A DNA stretch of 64,000 nucleotides from Phycisphaerales bacterium (GCA_020639075.1 JACKHI010000001.1:2480001-2544000); one strand, 5' to 3'; shown: positions 26,043 through 35,483, counted from the first letter of the stretch. Translations and numbers: made by a program. The notes: generated by a model not told the origin, from the letters alone.

Positions 26043-26627
26043 TCAATCCCTCACGAGATGCGCCAGCGCCGTTTCGAGCATGGCGCGAGCGCGATGCAGA
26101 CGAACGTCCACCGTGTTCACACGTTCGTTCAGGATCTCGGCCGTCTCTCTGGCCGATCGCTCCTCCAGATATCGCAGTGCGACGACTTCGCGATACTTCG
26201 CCGGCAATCCCGCTACCGCGTCTCGAACCGCGCGGTTGGTTTCCGCGCGATCCATGGAATCGTCGGCCGGGGGCGACAACGCCTTCGCCGTCCGGCGTCG
26301 AAGGATGCCGAACAGCTGTCGTCTTCGGATATGCCTTCGGCATCGATTCACGGCGATTCGCATCAGCCAGGTTTCGAGGCTGCTGTCGCCACGAAACCCA
26401 GGCAGTGCCACGATCGCCGACGCGAAGACGTCCTGGACGATGTCGGGCGTGTCGTCGGACCACGCGAGGACGCGGGCGACCAGCCGACGGATCGCCGGTT
26501 CGTGCCGGCGGATCCAACGGGCCACGGCGGCCGGGTCCCGCGCTCGTAGGGAGGCGAGATCGACGGCTTCGGGCGTCGGATCGTCGGATTCCGACACGGG
26601 CCGGACTGTCGTGGCATCCACTGTCAT
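26043..26627 (-). CDS. ECF-family RNA polymerase sigma factor 1
   Basis: 194 residues. Region 2 reads DIVQDVFASAIVALPGFRG followed by SSLETWLMRIAVNRCRRHIRR. Region 4 reads LPAKYREVVALRYLEERSARETAEIL and VDVRLHRARAMLE. The start at 26627 follows AAGGGG. It is the first gene of a three-gene minus-strand operon with a membrane protein and an exported coiled-coil protein, so it probably responds to an envelope signal. Its target promoters are unknown; the PEP-CTERM gene diverges from it. Confidence 0.93.
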   Translation of the reverse strand: MTVDATTVRPVSESDDPTPEAVDLASLRARDPAAVARWIRRHEPAIRRLVARVLAWSDDTPDIVQDVFASAIVALPGFRGDSSLETWLMRIAVNRCRRHIRRRQLFGILRRRTAKALSPPADDSMDRAETNRAVRDAVAGLPAKYREVVALRYLEERSARETAEILNERVNTVDVRLHRARAMLETALAHLVRD

Positions 26628-26989
26628 CTGCCCCTTATTAGATCCGGGACGGGCGGATGGCTTACAGGATTCCGCTGGTATTTTCGCCGGCGACGTCGGC
26701 GGGCCTAACCGGCCGCCTACGGCCGCTTGGCATGGCGGACGCCGGGAAACAAGAAGGGGCGGCCCTCGTCGCACACCGACGATGGCCGCCCCTGCCGCAC
26801 AAGAAAAGGAGAAAGGAGGACATGAGACATACGCCGCTCGACTGCGGCCGGTTCGGCGAATTGGGACAAATTTTGCGGGTTCTGATGGAATCGGACCGGT
26901 TCAGTTGACTTTCACGATCCGGATGGATGAAATAAGGCGTCAGTTCGGGGCGCCCGCGGGCCGTAAACCCCGGACTCCGGGAAAGTTGC
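26628..26989. other. Divergent region between ECF operon 1 and the PEP-CTERM gene
   Basis: 362 bases. It should hold the sigma operon promoter (minus strand) and that of the PEP-CTERM gene (plus strand). Apart from the possible short ORF at 26822-26908 I saw no clear -35/-10 pair or repeat. Confidence 0.4.
26822..26908 (+). CDS. Possible 28-residue ORF with strong ribosome binding site
   Basis: ATG preceded by AAGGAGAAAGGAGGAC, two overlapping Shine-Dalgarno-like sequences at spacings of about 10 and 2 bases. The peptide begins MRHTPLDCGRFGELGQILRV and ends DRFS before TGA at 26906. It lies 81 bases before the PEP-CTERM gene. It could be a leader peptide or a chance ORF; nothing in the peptide resembles a known attenuator. 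Confidence 0.3.
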   Translation: MRHTPLDCGRFGELGQILRVLMESDRFS

Positions 26990-27646
26990 ATGTTTCGGAC
27001 GGGGATCACGTCAATTCGCACAACAGCAGTACTCATCGCGGCGTTTGCCCTGATGGCGGTTCCCCGTCTTGCTATGGGTGCAGACCTCGACGTTACCGAT
27101 TTGTTCGTTTCGTACGACGTTCAGACAGCGACGTCCGCGAGCGGTTCGATCACGTTCAATCTTCGCTTCGCGTCAGCCGGCGGCGGTGCCGGCGGCTACG
27201 ACGTCTTCTCATCTCAGGTGCTGATCTCGAGGATGGGCATCGGAGCGAACGCGAAGTTCACGCTCGACGAGCCCGCGACAGAAGACACGGGGGCGATCGG
27301 TGCGGCCTATTGGCTGCCCGCCCCGCCGACGACATTTCAAAACGCTTCGACGATCGGTTCGGAGTTTCGGTTCACGGACTTCGTGTCAGTCGCGCAGGAC
27401 ATCACGCCGCAGCCTGGCGATATCGTCGCGCGATTTGTGGTTCAATTCCACGCGGACGACGCAACGCAACTCGGAACCTTTCAAGTGACGGCAGGCAATT
27501 CCGCCTTCAACTACTTTAACAGCGACTTCGTGAATCGATACGACAATACGATCAACTCCGCATCGTTCGATATTGTCGGCGTGCCCGAGCCATCGACGCT
27601 ACTGCCGTTGCTTGCTTCGCTCATTGTCCTTCGCCGCCGACGCTGA
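26990..27646 (+). CDS. PEP-CTERM exported protein
   Basis: 218 residues. An N-terminal signal peptide (AVLIAAFALMAVPRLAMG) is followed by a beta-rich domain resembling cohesin-like or spore-coat-like folds in composition. The C-terminus is a PEP-CTERM sorting tag: VPEPST, a hydrophobic stretch LLPLLASLIVL, and RRRR. Such proteins are processed by an exosortase and end up outside the cell or in matrix material. The neighbouring ECF sigma operon may regulate it, but that is only a guess from position. Confidence 0.9.
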   Translation: MFRTGITSIRTTAVLIAAFALMAVPRLAMGADLDVTDLFVSYDVQTATSASGSITFNLRFASAGGGAGGYDVFSSQVLISRMGIGANAKFTLDEPATEDTGAIGAAYWLPAPPTTFQNASTIGSEFRFTDFVSVAQDITPQPGDIVARFVVQFHADDATQLGTFQVTAGNSAFNYFNSDFVNRYDNTINSASFDIVGVPEPSTLLPLLASLIVLRRRR

Positions 27647-27734
27647 CGTACCGCGGTCGGCGCTGCCGCCATCCGGTGTCTGTTGATGGAAGCGCTGAAT
27701 CAAGCCGCCGATGCGGCGAGAATACAAGCATTCG

Positions 27735-29054
27735 TCAATGAGCCAGGGCCGCTTGCAGCGGAAGCGTCTCCGGGGTCGGTCCGTTTTCAAACGTACATAC
27801 GCGATTGCGCCCCAGCCTCTTCGCATCGTAGAGTGCCCGGTCCGCAGCGTTCAGCACATAGTCGGCGTCAGAGAGGATGTCGCCGAATTCGGCGACGCCC
27901 AGGCTGATTGTCGCCTGCAGCAACTTACCTTCAAACCGCACCGACGACTCCTGCACAGCCAATCGCACCTTCTCGGCGCAACTCGCAGCGGAAGCCAACG
28001 GCGTGCTTGGGCAGAGGATCACGAATTCCTCGCCCCCGACACGCCCGAAGTGGTCGGACTGTCGCAGGCTTCCCTTGATCACGTGCGCGACACTCTTGAG
28101 AACCGCGTCGCCGGCGGCATGACCGTGCGTATCGTTGAATGCCTTGAAATGGTCGATATCGAGCATGACGCACGAGAATTGGCTTCCGTATCGCCTGGAT
28201 TCAGCGCAGAGCTCATCCAATCGCAGGAGCACCTCCCGGCGCGCGAGCACGCCGGTCAATTCGTCAGTTCGCGCTTCGGCCTTCAGCGCCTTTGTCAGTT
28301 CGGCAAGCCTGGCGAACGAGCGCATTCTCGCCAGCAGTTCCATGCCTTCGAACGGCTTTCGAATGAAGTCGTTCGCACCGGCGTCGAGCGCACGGATTCG
28401 CGATTGCCGATCATCAGCGCCCGACAGAAACAGGACGGGAAGCGTCTGGAATTCGCGGACTTTGCGGATGGCCAGTACGAAGTTAACTCCGTCCATTTCA
28501 GGCATGTGGTAATCCGTCAGAACGACGTCGATGTCGTTGGCGTGAAGCAGCTTCAACCCCTCCACGCCGTCGGCTGCCTGGAGAACTTCGGCGCCCTCCG
28601 CTTGCAGCAGTTGTGCAATGGCGCTCCGGATGAAGGGATTGTCGTCCGCGACCAGCACGCGCGCCCCGATCAATCGGCTCTTGGATTCGACGATGGCGTC
28701 GACATACGCGGAGAGGTCCCCCTTCTGAAACCCCTTGGGCAGAAAGCGGACAGCGCCGGCCTCGAACGCCCGATGCCGGTCTTCATCGGAATCATTCGAC
28801 GTGATCATCACGACGGTCGTACCGACGTTGGCGTCACAATGCGTCACGGCCTTGCACACATCAATTCCATCGCAGTCCGGCAAGACAAAGCTCACTGTCA
28901 CGATCACGGGCTGGAGTTTTCGGGCCAGCTCGACGGCCTCTGCGCCGGTCCCGGTTTCGATCACATCGAATCGAGCGGGATCAATCTCGGCGCGCAATAC
29001 CCGTCGTGCTGTATGAGAAGCGTCTGCGATGAGTATGCAATTTCGCTCTGCCAT
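27735..29054 (-). CDS. Double-receiver diguanylate cyclase
   Basis: 439 residues: receiver 1 (about 5-120), receiver 2 (about 130-250), GGDEF (about 265-425). Receiver 2 has the phospho-aspartate in VVLTDYHMPEMDG and a switch K in FIRKPF. Receiver 1 reads VTVSFVLPDCDG, with serine at the phospho-aspartate position, so it is probably not phosphorylated. The catalytic motif is RVGGEEF, and an inhibitory-site RQSD lies five residues before it, so product inhibition is expected. It should make c-di-GMP in response to a phosphorelay; no kinase is adjacent. Confidence 0.93.
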   Translation of the reverse strand: MAERNCILIADASHTARRVLRAEIDPARFDVIETGTGAEAVELARKLQPVIVTVSFVLPDCDGIDVCKAVTHCDANVGTTVVMITSNDSDEDRHRAFEAGAVRFLPKGFQKGDLSAYVDAIVESKSRLIGARVLVADDNPFIRSAIAQLLQAEGAEVLQAADGVEGLKLLHANDIDVVLTDYHMPEMDGVNFVLAIRKVREFQTLPVLFLSGADDRQSRIRALDAGANDFIRKPFEGMELLARMRSFARLAELTKALKAEARTDELTGVLARREVLLRLDELCAESRRYGSQFSCVMLDIDHFKAFNDTHGHAAGDAVLKSVAHVIKGSLRQSDHFGRVGGEEFVILCPSTPLASAASCAEKVRLAVQESSVRFEGKLLQATISLGVAEFGDILSDADYVLNAADRALYDAKRLGRNRVCTFENGPTPETLPLQAALAH

Positions 29055-29198
29055 GACGTACGTCCGACATGCTCCGAATCGTCCATCGGGATGAACGACA
29101 TTCGGAGACAGCGGCGACGCACTGAGGATTATGGATGGAACTCGGACCCACGTTGCTCAGCGGTCAGGAAAGCACCCCAAGAACGTCAGGAGAAAGCC

Positions 29199-29235
29199 GA
29201 CGGGCGGCGTCGATCGTGGATCGTCGCCGCCCGTC
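29199..29235 (-). terminator. Hairpin terminator after the secreted protease gene
   Basis: Outer stem GACGGGCGGCG (29199-29209) with CGCCGCCCGTC (29225-29235), inner stem CGATC with GATCG, loop of three bases. On the minus strand it is followed by GGCTTTCTCC, a weak U-tract. It lies just downstream of the protease gene ending at 29272. Confidence 0.6.
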
Positions 29236-29271
29236 CGGTATTGAGAAGATTCATGCTCTCGATGATCGCCG

Positions 29272-31983
29272 TCAGGATCCGAGAATCGCGGCCACCAATC
29301 CCGAAATGTCGCCCACATCGAGCTGGCCGCTGTTGTTGAAGTCACCGTGACAGTTGTACCAGGTGTTTGTCCCGTTCATGAGTCCATCCACCATGCTCTG
29401 AGCATCGAGACCGTTGACACTGCCGTCGGCGTTCAGATCGCCGTCGGCAGGCGTATCGGCGTTTCCACAACCGCAAGTGCCCGGCGTGATCTTGAAGGGA
29501 TCGTTGGGGCACAGGTCGGTGCAGTCCGGTTCGCCGTCATTGTCCGAATCGATGATCGTGAACACGCAGTCGTTACCGATGCAGTCGTTGAACGTGCAGG
29601 GGTCATTGTCATCGCAATCGCCGGGGACGGTGCACTCGACGACGGTCGTTCCGGTGATGATGAGTTCGAAGTTGCCGGAATCCACGTCGCTGTATCCGTC
29701 CACGATGATGTAGTACGTGACGCCGCCGGTCAGTGCAACGCCGGTAAGACTCGATCGATAGGACGCCGGTGCACTGCCCGGGCAGCCGTCATCGTTGCAG
29801 GCGACAGGCGAACCCGGCGTCACGGAGCCGGCGTAAATGTAGACTTTCGTGTCGTAACTCGACGCACACATGTTGATGTCGATCGTCTGATTGCCGGGAG
29901 GCGTATAGGCGTACACGACATCGGGCGCCCCGGTCAGGTCAAACGGACACACTTCGTTGTAATTGTCGGTGCAAGACGCCGTCGTTCCGGTGCCGGTGTA
30001 CGGCAGTGATGCGATAACGGTCGGACTGGCGATCGTGTCATTGGGGCACGGGTTGGAGCCTGAGCACGAGAGGGTCAGATCGAAGTCACCCGTCGCCCCG
30101 TTATAGCCCGACACACGCACATAATAAGTCGTGCCGGACGAGACGGACCAGGTGACGACCGACTTGCGATTGAGCCCGCTCAGGGAGCAGGCTGCCGGCG
30201 AGCCGACGGCGTCGTCATTGCAGGCGATTTCGGAGCCGCCACACGCGGAGTAGACGGCCAGCGTCGTGTCGAAGTCAGTGCCGGGGTTGCAGGTACTGGC
30301 CGTGGCGGTTCCCGTACATGGCGCCGTGTAGCAATACCATTCGTCGATCACGTCGCCTGTCCCGCCGCAACTTGAGTCGTTCCCCGCGCCGGTGTTGTCG
30401 GACGTCGTACCGGAGATGGTCCCGTCACCAATCGGAATGCAGTCGAAGCACTCGTCGCCATCGGAGGGTATGACTTCAATCTGGCAAGTCGAACTGCAGC
30501 CGTCGCCGGAGGTGGTATTTCCGTCGTCGCATGTTTCGCCGACTTCCTGAATTCCGTTTCCGCAGACGGCGGAGCCGCCGCCGGGGATGAGCGTGTTCAG
30601 CGTCGTTGCACCCGATCCGATCGGATCCAGCCAATTGCTGAGTCGCGTGCTGTTGCTACCGCCGCCGGTCCAGGACACACTGAAACGACCGAACCAGTCG
30701 GAGAGGTTGTTGCCGCAGGCGGCGTCGCCGCCGTGCAGCTGACCGATGATCTGATGCTGCGGGTTATAGAGCGGCGAACCGGAGGATCCTGGTTCCGTGG
30801 TGCCGAGGTCCCAGTCGGTAATGCGGATGTGCGAGCCATCGCCGGGCGTGCCCGTGCCGTAATAGGAAGTCGTCGATACGGGATCGTTCTCGAAGCTGAT
30901 TCGCTTTTCGTCGGTATTGGGATGATGAATACAGACGGCGCTGGACGCGTTGCCCGTCGAGCGGCTCCATCCGCTGAAGGTGACGCCCCAAGCCGGCGAC
31001 GGCGAACTGTTGATCTGGACAAGCGTGAAGTCCGACGCGGAGCTGCCTGCCCGATAGGTCGCACCACTGCTGAACTGGCTGAGCGATCCGTTTCCTGCGC
31101 CGCCGCTTGCGCCGCTGCCGGGTGTCCGGCACGTCGAATTCTCGAAGTTCCAATAGATGACCATGGTTCCGGCATTGCCGCTGTTAATGCTGCAGTGATT
31201 GGCAGTGAGGAAATAGGGCACCTGGTTTTCGGCGGTGTTGTTGATCATCGCGCCGGTGCAGGTCCAGAACCCGTTCAAGGTGTACACGCCGACGGAGGGG
31301 ATTTCGCCGGCCCACGGAGCACCCTCGGGACATACGACGTCTACATTGCAGGAACCGGAGCGCGGGCTTGCGAGCACGATGGGATCGGCGCCGAAGCCGC
31401 GATAGCCATATCCGATTTGCCCGAGTTCGAGCGACAGGTCGTTACTGGAAACGCCGGCCGGCAGTCGGACTTCGATGACGATTTCTTCGCTGCGGACGAT
31501 GGGCGTCCAGAGTTGCCCGTGGTCCTGAACATCATCGGACGTGAATGCTCGAATGACTTCGCTCTGATCGGCGGAGTAGATGACGAGTTCGCCGCCAGCC
31601 GGCATATCGTAGTGCGAGAATCCGAGGTTGATGTGCCGGGCGCCTTCGCCGGCGATTCGAAGCCGCCAGAGTCGGCCGCCATCCGAGAGCGTCTCCCACA
31701 GGCCGCTGTCGTCCGGCGTCATTGAAACGGGGAAGGGAACCGCAATTCGGGTCGGCATGCCGGCCTGCTCGTTGGTCTGATCTTCGGCCTGAACCGCCTG
31801 GAGGTCCACGGGGCCGACTTCGACAATCGGCACGCTGTTCGCGGGCGCAACATCGTTTCGATTGGCGAACAGCTTGGGAACGGGATCGGCGAATGCAGAT
31901 GCGGCCGTGACAGCCAGCAGACCCACGCAAGCGAGGCGTGGGGCAAGTCCGTTCCAATAACGCCGAGGAATCAGATTCAACAT
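29272..31983 (-). CDS. Large secreted Lys-C-like serine protease with C-terminal repeats
   Basis: 903 residues. A signal peptide (VGLLAVTAASAFA) and a beta-rich pro-domain (about 50-200) precede an S1-type protease domain. Triad: H263 in TANHC, D318 in SDFTLVQI, S401 in GSSGSP. CIHHPNTDEK is characteristic of lysyl endopeptidases. Then come CGNGIQEVGETCDDGNTTSGDGC (a disulfide repeat also seen in myxobacterial surface proteins), two prepeptidase-like beta domains, a DSDNDGEPD calcium segment, and a dockerin-like pair ending GDISGLVAAILGS. Start at 31983 follows TAGGGAGCC. It likely digests extracellular protein or is surface-attached. Confidence 0.9.
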   Translation of the reverse strand: MLNLIPRRYWNGLAPRLACVGLLAVTAASAFADPVPKLFANRNDVAPANSVPIVEVGPVDLQAVQAEDQTNEQAGMPTRIAVPFPVSMTPDDSGLWETLSDGGRLWRLRIAGEGARHINLGFSHYDMPAGGELVIYSADQSEVIRAFTSDDVQDHGQLWTPIVRSEEIVIEVRLPAGVSSNDLSLELGQIGYGYRGFGADPIVLASPRSGSCNVDVVCPEGAPWAGEIPSVGVYTLNGFWTCTGAMINNTAENQVPYFLTANHCSINSGNAGTMVIYWNFENSTCRTPGSGASGGAGNGSLSQFSSGATYRAGSSASDFTLVQINSSPSPAWGVTFSGWSRSTGNASSAVCIHHPNTDEKRISFENDPVSTTSYYGTGTPGDGSHIRITDWDLGTTEPGSSGSPLYNPQHQIIGQLHGGDAACGNNLSDWFGRFSVSWTGGGSNSTRLSNWLDPIGSGATTLNTLIPGGGSAVCGNGIQEVGETCDDGNTTSGDGCSSTCQIEVIPSDGDECFDCIPIGDGTISGTTSDNTGAGNDSSCGGTGDVIDEWYCYTAPCTGTATASTCNPGTDFDTTLAVYSACGGSEIACNDDAVGSPAACSLSGLNRKSVVTWSVSSGTTYYVRVSGYNGATGDFDLTLSCSGSNPCPNDTIASPTVIASLPYTGTGTTASCTDNYNEVCPFDLTGAPDVVYAYTPPGNQTIDINMCASSYDTKVYIYAGSVTPGSPVACNDDGCPGSAPASYRSSLTGVALTGGVTYYIIVDGYSDVDSGNFELIITGTTVVECTVPGDCDDNDPCTFNDCIGNDCVFTIIDSDNDGEPDCTDLCPNDPFKITPGTCGCGNADTPADGDLNADGSVNGLDAQSMVDGLMNGTNTWYNCHGDFNNSGQLDVGDISGLVAAILGS

Positions 31984-32454
31984 GTAAGGCTCCCTAGTTT
32001 GCTCCGCAGAGGCCTGCATGCGTTGCACCTGTTGCAACCCGCCGGGCAACTGCGGTTCCACCCTGTGTCTGAGGTCGGGCGCTAATGGTCGAAAAGCGAT
32101 GTATCGATCGAATGATCGTCAGCGGCAATTGCACGGAAGGCGGAGGATGTGGATGCGCGCACGACATCGACGCGAGATGTCGACAAATGTCGATATCGAT
32201 TCCGAACCGAACCCCACATACCCTAATTCGCCACGTCCGGGCAACGCGATGCGTTTCGCCCTCGTCGCGACCTTTTACCCTGATAGCGTACCCCAACGGA
32301 CCCGCCTAATCCAGCTTTCAACGTGTCTAGTGACGATGGGCGACTGCCCGGCAGACGACGGCGGCCAGCCGACTTCAGGCGCGGACCTGCTGATTCCGCC
32401 GCCGATGGTTGCCGGTCGATGGCCGGTAATCGTATATACCCGTACGATTCAGGG
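31984..32454. other. Divergent intergenic region, possible operator
   Basis: 471 bases between the protease gene (minus) and the zincin-like gene (plus). ATGTCGA occurs at 32177 and again exactly 10 bases later at 32187, and CGACAT at 32162-32167 forms an inverted repeat with the first, which could be an operator. The plus-strand frame of the next gene is open back to 32323 but its composition looks non-coding. No other feature seen. Confidence 0.35.
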
Positions 32455-32874
32455 ATGACATTACGGCGAATTCGTCGCGGGTTTGCTTACCTTTGGGCGG
32501 GGCCCAACACGATCCTCGGATTACTGTTCTGGCCGCTCGCCCGCATGGGGGGCGGAAGTCTCCACATAGTGGACGGCGCGGTCGAAATCGAGGGCGGCGG
32601 CGTGACGTGGCTGCTGAAGAACGCGACGCCGATCGGCGGTGCGTCGGCTTTGACGCTCGGACACGTCATTCTCGGTCAGTCGGCGTCGGCGCTGGCGATC
32701 TCTCGTTCGCACGAACACGTTCACGTTCGGCAATACGAGCGTTGGGGACCGCTATTCTTACCGGCGTATTTGGCAGGCAGCGTAGTTGCGGCGCTTCAGG
32801 GCCGTCATTTCTATCGTGACAATCCATTCGAACGCGAAGCCTATGACGCGATCGAATCAGCACCAAAACAGTAA
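32455..32874 (+). CDS. Small membrane-associated zincin-like protein
   Basis: 139 residues. The opening FAYLWAGPNTILGLLFWPLARM is hydrophobic. The zinc-type motif H86-E87-H-V-H90-V-R-Q-Y-E-R-W-G has the HExxHxxQ form, and NPFEREAYD (E126/E128) could give the third ligand, as in gluzincins. A second hydrophobic stretch (LFLPAYLAGSVVAAL) lies between. I know of no named family with a proven function. The start MTLRRIRRGF is preceded by a poor AGGG, so the exact N-terminus is uncertain. Confidence 0.6.
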   Translation: MTLRRIRRGFAYLWAGPNTILGLLFWPLARMGGGSLHIVDGAVEIEGGGVTWLLKNATPIGGASALTLGHVILGQSASALAISRSHEHVHVRQYERWGPLFLPAYLAGSVVAALQGRHFYRDNPFEREAYDAIESAPKQ

Positions 32875-33075
32875 CCCAATACATCGACTGACGGCGGCAT
32901 GTTCGATTCGTATTAATCCGGCGCATCCAATGACGAGTTGTCGGCGGCGCATTAGAATGTCATGTTCCGGTGCAGGCCGTAACGCGGACGGGCCGGTGTC
33001 GGATCGAATTCCTGCCGGCTTCATTTCCGCGACGGCGCGGCGCCTCAACCGCTATCGACGGATTGGAGCCAAGCC

Positions 33076-35331
33076 ATGGATCTCAACAAGGAAGCCCTCG
33101 ACTATCACGCCCTACCGCGACCTGGAAAAATCGAACTCGGCCTGACGAAACCCTGCGCCACACAGCGCGATCTTTCGCTGGCGTACACGCCGGGCGTTGC
33201 GGTGCCCTGCCTGGAGATTCAGAAGGACGAGTCCGCGTCGTACCAGTACACATCTCGCGGGAATCTGGTGGCCGTCATCTCGAACGGTACGGCGGTGCTG
33301 GGCCTCGGCGACATCGGCGCGGCGGCCGGCAAGCCCGTGATGGAGGGCAAGGGCGTTCTGTTCAAGCGATTCGCGGGGATCGACGTATTCGACCTCGAAG
33401 TGAAGACGCACGATCCGGACGAGTTCATCGAACTTGTGGCGAACCTGGAGCCGACGTTCGGCGGCATCAATCTCGAAGACATCAAAGCGCCGGAGTGCTT
33501 CAAAATCGAGCAGGCGCTGATCGAGCGCATGAATATCCCGGTCTTTCACGACGATCAGCACGGGACGGCGATCATCTCGGGCGCTGCGCTCGTCAACGGT
33601 TGTGTATTGCTGGACAAGAAGCTCGAAGACATACGAATCGTCGTGTGCGGCGCGGGGGCGGCGGGCATCGCCTGCGCGAAATTCTACGTGGCGCTGGGCG
33701 CAAAACGGGAGAATGTCTGGCTCGTCGATTCCAAGGGCGTCGTCACAACGAAACGCGACGACCTGACGCCCGAAAAGGCGGAATTCGCCGTCGACACGAA
33801 GGCGAAGTTGCTGGCGGACGCGGTGAAGGGCGCGGACGTTTTCGCGGGACTGTCGCGCGCGGGTTTGCTGACTGGCGAAATGGTCAAAACGATGGCGAAC
33901 AGCCCGATGATCTTCGCGATGGCGAATCCGACGCCGGAGATCTTCCCGGACGAGGTTCGGGCCGTTCGTTCGGACGCGATTATCGCGACAGGCCGAAGCG
34001 ATTTCCCGAACCAGGTCAACAACGTGCTGGGCTTCCCGTTCATCTTCAGAGGCGCGTTGGATGTTCGCGCCCGCAAGATCAATGAGGAGATGAAACTGGC
34101 GGCGTCGCGGGCATTGGCGCGACTGACGCGGGAGGATGTGCCCGATGTCGTCCTGCGAGCGTACGGACTTCAGACGCTTCGGTTCGGTCGCGACTACATC
34201 ATCCCCAAGCCATTCGATCCGCGCGTGCTGACGTGGGAGGCGTCGGCGGTGGCCGAGGCGGCCGCTTCGTCGGGCGTCGCACGGATGCCGATTGAAAGCG
34301 TCGAGGATTATCGCGAATCACTGATCGCGTCGCGGTCGCACGGGCAGGAATTCCTGTCTCAGATTCGACACAAGGCGCGCGATCAGGAGAAGCGGATCAT
34401 CTTCCCGGACGGGGAACACGACACGATCATTCGCGCCGTGCACATCTTGCGCGAGGAACGCCTCGTGTCGCCGGTGCTTGTCGGCAACGTCGAGCGGATC
34501 CACACGCGGGCGCTGGAACTCGGCGTCAGGTTGGAAGGCGCCACGATCATCGATCCGTTGGCGCACGAGGACATCGAGAGCCTCGCCAAACACCTGTATG
34601 AGAAGCGAAAGCGCAAAGGGCTGACGTGGGCGGATGCACTGTACTACGCCGCGCGGCCGGACTGGTTCGCGTCGCTCATGGTCGACCTGGGGCACGTTGA
34701 CGGACTTGTTGCGGGCATCAGCCGCAGCCATCCATTCGTCATGCAGGCAATCCTGCAGGTGATACCGCTACGCAAAGGCGTCGAGCGGGTTTCGGGGATG
34801 TTCATCGTTTTGACGCGCGATCGGCTCTACTTCCTGGCGGACTGCACGGCCCAGATCGACCCGACGGCGCAACATCTCGCGGAAACCGCGATCTTCACGG
34901 CGAACGTCGCCCGACGGTTCTCGCAGCGTGAGGTCAAAGTGGCGATGTTGTCCTATTCGAACTTCGGAACGGTGCAGACGCCGCAGACAGAGAAGATCCG
35001 AAAGGCGATCGAGTTGGTCAGGCAGGCGCAGCCGGACCTCTGCATCGACGGCGAGATGCAGGCGGATACCGCCATTTCACCCACCATTCAGGCACGGTCC
35101 TTCCCGTTCTGCGAACTGGGCGGCCGAGCGAACGTCCTGATCTTCCCGGATTTGGCGTCGGGGAACATTACGTCCAAGCTGCTGCAGCACATCGGCGGGC
35201 TGGAGGCGATCGGACCGCTGACACTGGGACTATCGAAACCGGTGAACGTGCTGCATCCGTCATGCGACGTCGAGGATGTCGTGAACGCGGCGGCGATGAC
35301 GGTCATTGAATGCCTAGAGGGCGTGATGTAA
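33076..35331 (+). CDS. maeB: NADP-dependent malic enzyme with phosphotransacetylase-like domain
   Basis: 751 residues, the length of MaeB-type fused enzymes. The N-terminal malic enzyme (about 1-415) oxidatively decarboxylates malate to pyruvate: LAYTPGVAVPC, VFHDDQHGTAII, GAGAAGIACAKFYVALGA, NPTPEIFPDEV, QVNNVLGFPFIFRGALDVRA. The C-terminal half (about 430-751) resembles phosphate acetyltransferase and in this family is thought to be regulatory (acetyl-CoA sensing). Start at 33076 (MDLNKEALDYHALPRPGKIE) is the standard N-terminus. Single gene. Confidence 0.96.
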   Translation: MDLNKEALDYHALPRPGKIELGLTKPCATQRDLSLAYTPGVAVPCLEIQKDESASYQYTSRGNLVAVISNGTAVLGLGDIGAAAGKPVMEGKGVLFKRFAGIDVFDLEVKTHDPDEFIELVANLEPTFGGINLEDIKAPECFKIEQALIERMNIPVFHDDQHGTAIISGAALVNGCVLLDKKLEDIRIVVCGAGAAGIACAKFYVALGAKRENVWLVDSKGVVTTKRDDLTPEKAEFAVDTKAKLLADAVKGADVFAGLSRAGLLTGEMVKTMANSPMIFAMANPTPEIFPDEVRAVRSDAIIATGRSDFPNQVNNVLGFPFIFRGALDVRARKINEEMKLAASRALARLTREDVPDVVLRAYGLQTLRFGRDYIIPKPFDPRVLTWEASAVAEAAASSGVARMPIESVEDYRESLIASRSHGQEFLSQIRHKARDQEKRIIFPDGEHDTIIRAVHILREERLVSPVLVGNVERIHTRALELGVRLEGATIIDPLAHEDIESLAKHLYEKRKRKGLTWADALYYAARPDWFASLMVDLGHVDGLVAGISRSHPFVMQAILQVIPLRKGVERVSGMFIVLTRDRLYFLADCTAQIDPTAQHLAETAIFTANVARRFSQREVKVAMLSYSNFGTVQTPQTEKIRKAIELVRQAQPDLCIDGEMQADTAISPTIQARSFPFCELGGRANVLIFPDLASGNITSKLLQHIGGLEAIGPLTLGLSKPVNVLHPSCDVEDVVNAAAMTVIECLEGVM

Positions 35332-35483
35332 GGGCAAGTGAATCCGATGTGCACCAACTTCGGGCTTGGATGGCCCGGTTGCGTGACGGCGCCAGCGAGT
35401 TAAGTCGGGCATGACCGCCCGGGATCTGAATTGCGTGCATTCGGACTTGCTCGGGCGCCTGAACTCCGCACAGGATTCGGACG

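Noticed and set aside
24578..26641. Plus-strand open frame of 687 codons
   Set aside because: It runs antisense to the coiled-coil, anti-sigma-like and sigma genes, whose proteins have clear motifs. Its own translation is arginine- and serine-rich with no domain, as expected of a GC-rich shadow frame.
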